64,000 nt of DNA from DATEPR01 sp963780635 (lineage in GTDB: Bacteria; Actinomycetota; Actinomycetes; Mycobacteriales; Pseudonocardiaceae). Numbering within the stretch: the first letter of the stretch is position 1; each line of letters begins with the position of its first letter. The notes beneath the pieces were generated by a model that saw only the letters and a list, made by a program, of their open reading frames with translations, was not told where the DNA came from and ran no database searches. Of the stretch, positions 61,056-64,000 are shown one piece after another. The position numbers were made by a program, and so were the translations under genes. Where the stretch lies: contig CAWACW010000014.1 of the NCBI GenBank assembly GCA_963780635.1, positions 248,001 to 312,000 of the forward strand, read 5' to 3'.

Positions 61056-61517
61056 TTATATTGTCGCGCTGTCCATCAGCCATTCGCCCTGTCGCATCAG
61101 GGTGCGTCCCTGGATCTCGTTGACCTCACGCCAAGCCTGGATACGGTCGGGCTTGACCTGGTAGAAGCCGAAGGGCTGGCTCTCCTCGCGGGCGTCCCAG
61201 ACCTTGGTGGCGAAGACGTTCCCGATGTCCTCGGGTACCGAGCCCGCCGGATGGTACGTCGCATGGCCGTCCATCAGGACCACGTCCCGTGTGGCACCGA
61301 AGGCGAGTCGGATCAGACCACCACGGGCCAGGTTGCGACCCGTGGGGCTGTCCTGCGGGGTGGCCAGGACGACGTGCCCCTGGAACCAGGCGAAGGACAG
61401 CGGAGTCAGTCGCGGCTCCCCGTTCTCGTCGGTGGTTGCCACCCACACATCCTCATCCGAGTCCAGCAGGCGCAACGTGTCGGCCTTGCGTCGTTCCAAG
61501 CTGCGGGGCACATCCAC
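61056..61517 (-). CDS. PPOX-class F420/flavin-dependent oxidoreductase
   Basis: 153 residues from GTG 61517, GAGAGG upstream. Split-barrel flavin-binding fold: VWVATTDENGEPRLTPLSFA, VVLATPQDSPTGRNLARGG, IRLAFGATRDVVLMDGHA and FYQVKPDRIQAW. TIGR03618-like members reduce or oxidise small molecules with F420 or FMN. Stop codon sits in the target duplication of MITE copy D. It may be co-transcribed with the metallo-hydrolase 56 bp upstream. Confidence 0.85.
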   Translation of the reverse strand: MDVPRSLERRKADTLRLLDSDEDVWVATTDENGEPRLTPLSFAWFQGHVVLATPQDSPTGRNLARGGLIRLAFGATRDVVLMDGHATYHPAGSVPEDIGNVFATKVWDAREESQPFGFYQVKPDRIQAWREVNEIQGRTLMRQGEWLMDSATI

Positions 61518-61573
61518 TGTACGACCTCTCGTCTCTGCCAGCGGGGCATCCGAACAACGGGAGCATCTCAGTC

Positions 61574-62983
61574 TCAGACCACGGCATCAACTGTGCGGGC
61601 GAGGTTGCCGATGCCGTAATCAGCGATAACGGATTCCAGGTGGCTCTTGTACCATTTCGGATTGTGAAACACCGAGGCGAGTAAATTGCAGTTACTTCGC
61701 CATAGGCCCCACGAGCTTCCGAACGCCACGGCGCCGTCGAACAGCGCCTGGAGCGTCGCCGCGGTCATCTCAACGTATCGGGTGTCATTCGTGCCGTCAC
61801 CCCACGGCACCTGCGTAACCTCGGCCACGCGGCTCGCGGCCGGATCGATGACGAAATCGCTTGTCGAGCCTGTGTCGTCGTGCAGGGCCACCAGGTAGCG
61901 GCGGCCGCGGGTCAGGGAGTCGTTCCACTCCTCGGAGCCGATGAATTCGTTCGCCAGGCGCTCGACCAGCTCATGAGATGGGTCGCGCTGGGCACCGACC
62001 GTGTCCTTCTGCGGGCTGAAACCTGGGATTCGGGTGTCAGGTCGTAAGGTGACTCCGTCATCGGCCGCTCGTATCTCGGCCATGTTCGCGCTGCCCGGCA
62101 GATGGGATACCCCCGTGGGCTCGCCTCCGCTCACCTCGAACACCGTACCCGCAACGGACAGTTCGGAAAGCAGGCCGGCGTCCCGCAGACGGGTACACGC
62201 CTGAACCGGAGTCCACGGGTACATGACAGCGTTACACCAGCCGAAGTCGCCATCCGTCGAGGACACATGCCACCCTGACGCGAACGGCACGGTCAGGCGA
62301 GCGCCCAGGGTGCTCCAATATCGGTCGAAGTTCAGGATCGAGCGTCGGGTCGCTTCGGCATACGGCGCACGCAGGGTGCGCTCTGTCAACACTCCCGGTG
62401 GCACATAGGTGTGCGCCGGAACGAGACCGAGGCTGACGCGCAGTGCGGGTCGGCCGGTGAACCATTCCCATGTCTCGGGATGGAGTACGGCGTCGGCGCA
62501 CATCATCACCGAGTCCTTGCCCGACCGAACCAGCAGGCTCATCTCCGGGAACGGGACCCGGGACTTGAAGGACTGCACGGAAGCGGCGCCGAGCTCAAAC
62601 GCCGCACCAGGTTCGATCGGGCGGAACGTGGAGTACCCGAGCGCACGGAGGGTCAGCGGGATGGGGAGATGCCCCATGCCCGAAGTGCCGGGCCGCGGGA
62701 TGCCCTGTTCGGGGAAGATGATCGGGGTCTCCCGGGCCCAGTCGTCACCCAGCCGCGCGCGAAGCAGATCGAGGCTGGGATAGTGGAGATGATCGCAGTG
62801 ATGATGGGTGAGCACCACGTAATCAATGCCTTTGTCGATCTCGTCCCAGACGGCATCGGGAAACATGATGTTACGTTCCCAGAAGCGATCCAGTCGGCGT
62901 GTCAGCCACGGATCGACCAGGATGCGGGTGTTCTCCACTGTGACGAGCGCGGTCGCGTGTCCCAGTGAGGTGAGGGTGATCAT
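61574..62983 (-). CDS. UlaG-like metallo-beta-lactamase-fold hydrolase, extended
   Basis: 469 residues, ATG 62983 overlapping the next stop as ATGA. The metal site is in LTHHHCDHLHYPSLDLL (HxHxDH), preceded by LGHATALVTVENTRILVDPW of UlaG/MBL-fold proteins. The second half adds ~200 residues with GVSHLPGSANMAEIRA and other unfamiliar segments. Related proteins hydrolyse lactones, phosphodiesters or act in phosphonate and natural-product chemistry. Translationally coupled to the FGE-like gene. Confidence 0.85.
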   Translation of the reverse strand: MITLTSLGHATALVTVENTRILVDPWLTRRLDRFWERNIMFPDAVWDEIDKGIDYVVLTHHHCDHLHYPSLDLLRARLGDDWARETPIIFPEQGIPRPGTSGMGHLPIPLTLRALGYSTFRPIEPGAAFELGAASVQSFKSRVPFPEMSLLVRSGKDSVMMCADAVLHPETWEWFTGRPALRVSLGLVPAHTYVPPGVLTERTLRAPYAEATRRSILNFDRYWSTLGARLTVPFASGWHVSSTDGDFGWCNAVMYPWTPVQACTRLRDAGLLSELSVAGTVFEVSGGEPTGVSHLPGSANMAEIRAADDGVTLRPDTRIPGFSPQKDTVGAQRDPSHELVERLANEFIGSEEWNDSLTRGRRYLVALHDDTGSTSDFVIDPAASRVAEVTQVPWGDGTNDTRYVEMTAATLQALFDGAVAFGSSWGLWRSNCNLLASVFHNPKWYKSHLESVIADYGIGNLARTVDAVV

Positions 62984-64000
62984 GACTCCGGCTCCAAGTC
63001 GTATGCGCAGCGAAATCCAACTTCGTTGTGTCGGTCGGTGAGCAGGTCCCGACCCCGGTAGCTCGTTGCCAGGCACACCGGCGGCGACGTCCAGGTTCCA
63101 CCTCGCAGCACGTGGAACGCATCCTTGCGGTTCATGAACTCGGTCGGCGACCGGTGGCGGAAGAACGGGTCCATGTCCTGCTTGGTGTAGTAGTTCGTAC
63201 CGGTGATCTCCCAGACGTTCCCCGCCATCTGAAGCGCGCCGTACGGGCTAGCGCCCTCGGCGAGCGCATAGGCCGACACGAGGGGGATTTCCGGTGTCTT
63301 GTGCGAGTCGCAGGTGAGCAGGATCTCCTCCAACTCAGCCAGGTCGGCCGGCTCCTGATGCATCGAACGTCCGATGTAGTTGGCGCGATCGGGGTGCCAT
63401 TCGTTGCCCCACGGGTAAAGTCGTTCGTCGTCACCGCGTGCCGCTTTTTCCCACTCGTCTTCCGTAGGCAGGCGTCCCCCGGCCCACCGCGCGAAGGCCC
63501 AGGCGTCGTACCAGTTGATGCCGACGACGGGGAAATCCGGCTGGTTGAATCGAGGGTCGTGCCGGTGCGAGGGCACATGATCGACCCCGACCGGCTGGTC
63601 AGGGTGATCCCATCGGGTGTCGTCGCCGATGTCCTGGAGAAACTGCTCGTATCGAGTATTGGTGACCGCCACCCGGTCGATGTAAAAGCTCTTGAGGTGG
63701 ACCGCACGGCGAGGGTTGTCCCGCTGTTCCATCGCGAACTGGCCCACCTCGGTAACATCGACCCCGGCTGTGAAAGGCCCATCAGGGACGAGGATGACGT
63801 CCTGCTCGGTCCGCTGCCGTTTCCGTTGGACGATGGCGGCGCGCAGCGGGGCGAACATGTCGTCCTCGAGAAGGCGGAGCCGTGCCGGATCGCGGCTGCC
63901 GAAGATCTCGATCAGCGTCGACTTCGCGAACGCCGCGCCGCAGCCGACAGGCTTACGAGCGTGGCCCGATTGGGTGAAATTGCTGGGCCAGCCGCAGATC
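62980..64000 (-). CDS. Formylglycine-generating-enzyme/EgtB-like (SUMF1-fold) protein, N-terminus off window
   Basis: The frame stays open to the last base, with coding-like GWPSNFTQSGHARKPVGCGA, so the N-terminus is outside. SUMF1-fold segments: VPDGPFTAGVD, FYIDRVAVTNTRYEQFL, GINWYDAWAFARWAGGRLP, EDEWEKAARG, YGALQMAGNVWEI and HVLRGGTWTSPP ending in EVGFRCAYD. Only one Cys (PPVCLATSYR) lies near the FGE active-site pair, and no EgtB His triad is obvious, so function differs from canonical FGE. It forms an operon with a metallo-hydrolase and a PPOX protein. Confidence 0.82.
   Translation of the reverse strand, partial: ICGWPSNFTQSGHARKPVGCGAAFAKSTLIEIFGSRDPARLRLLEDDMFAPLRAAIVQRKRQRTEQDVILVPDGPFTAGVDVTEVGQFAMEQRDNPRRAVHLKSFYIDRVAVTNTRYEQFLQDIGDDTRWDHPDQPVGVDHVPSHRHDPRFNQPDFPVVGINWYDAWAFARWAGGRLPTEDEWEKAARGDDERLYPWGNEWHPDRANYIGRSMHQEPADLAELEEILLTCDSHKTPEIPLVSAYALAEGASPYGALQMAGNVWEITGTNYYTKQDMDPFFRHRSPTEFMNRKDAFHVLRGGTWTSPPVCLATSYRGRDLLTDRHNEVGFRCAYDLEPES

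Overview
The window is uniformly GC-rich with GTG/ATG/TTG starts, GGAGG-type ribosome binding sites and strong G/C third-position bias. Typical actinomycete families are present (SARP and StrR-type regulators, ECF sigma factors, a mycothiol-isomerase-like protein, calerythrin-like EF-hand proteins). It looks like a chromosomal arm of a filamentous actinomycete, probably of the Pseudonocardiales; the order is an inference.

Region 1 (1-9200) is ordinary accessory content. It holds the end of a class V aminotransferase followed by a 117-bp tandem duplication, an AhpD/CMD-like protein with an ECF-type promoter next to a SigG-like sigma factor, a GntR regulator, a secreted SGNH hydrolase with a TTA codon and a strong terminator, a Tat-exported protein, a divergent LysR-like/DUF5997 pair and an EF-hand protein.

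Region 2 (9351-32286) is the most interesting part: a compact terpenoid biosynthetic cluster, most of it in long minus-strand operons with 4-bp start/stop overlaps. It encodes a polyprenyl diphosphate synthase, a squalene-hopene-like class II cyclase whose DXDD motif is replaced by ESED, a flavin monooxygenase (candidate epoxidase), a UbiA-family membrane prenyltransferase/cyclase, a B12-radical SAM enzyme, six cytochromes P450, a non-heme iron dioxygenase, an acyl-CoA dehydrogenase-like protein, an alpha/beta hydrolase, a methyltransferase, a glycosyltransferase and an NAD-dependent sugar epimerase. Control is by a StrR-type regulator (with a StrR-type operator inside its own gene) and a divergent SARP. 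No PKS, NRPS or class I terpene synthase is present. A plausible flow is prenyl chain, epoxidation, cyclisation, multiple oxidation, C-methylation and glycosylation. I recognise no described product. Two EF-hand proteins bracket the cluster.

Region 3 (32300-49400) carries a 7-bp tandem repeat, an EF-hand protein, a DUF4291 gene with a duplicated 3' end, a frame-disrupted WXG100-RHS toxin with a probable immunity protein, an ABC exporter with a PadR regulator, an ECF sigma/anti-sigma-like pair, a large polytopic membrane protein, and a TetR/aldo-keto reductase pair with two operators.

Region 4 (49400-61060) is gene-poor and eroded. It contains a decayed alkylation-repair locus (ogt, an Ada-like Zn domain remnant, an alkB pseudogene), remnants of LLM-class and YCII-family genes, and four copies of a 161-bp palindromic MITE-like element with TNA target duplications, two of them placed exactly at stop codons.

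Region 5 (58208-64000) has an MFS exporter, an isopenicillin N synthase-like oxygenase, a PPOX-class flavoprotein, and an overlapping pair of a UlaG-like metallo-hydrolase and a sulfatase-modifying-factor-like protein that runs off the window.
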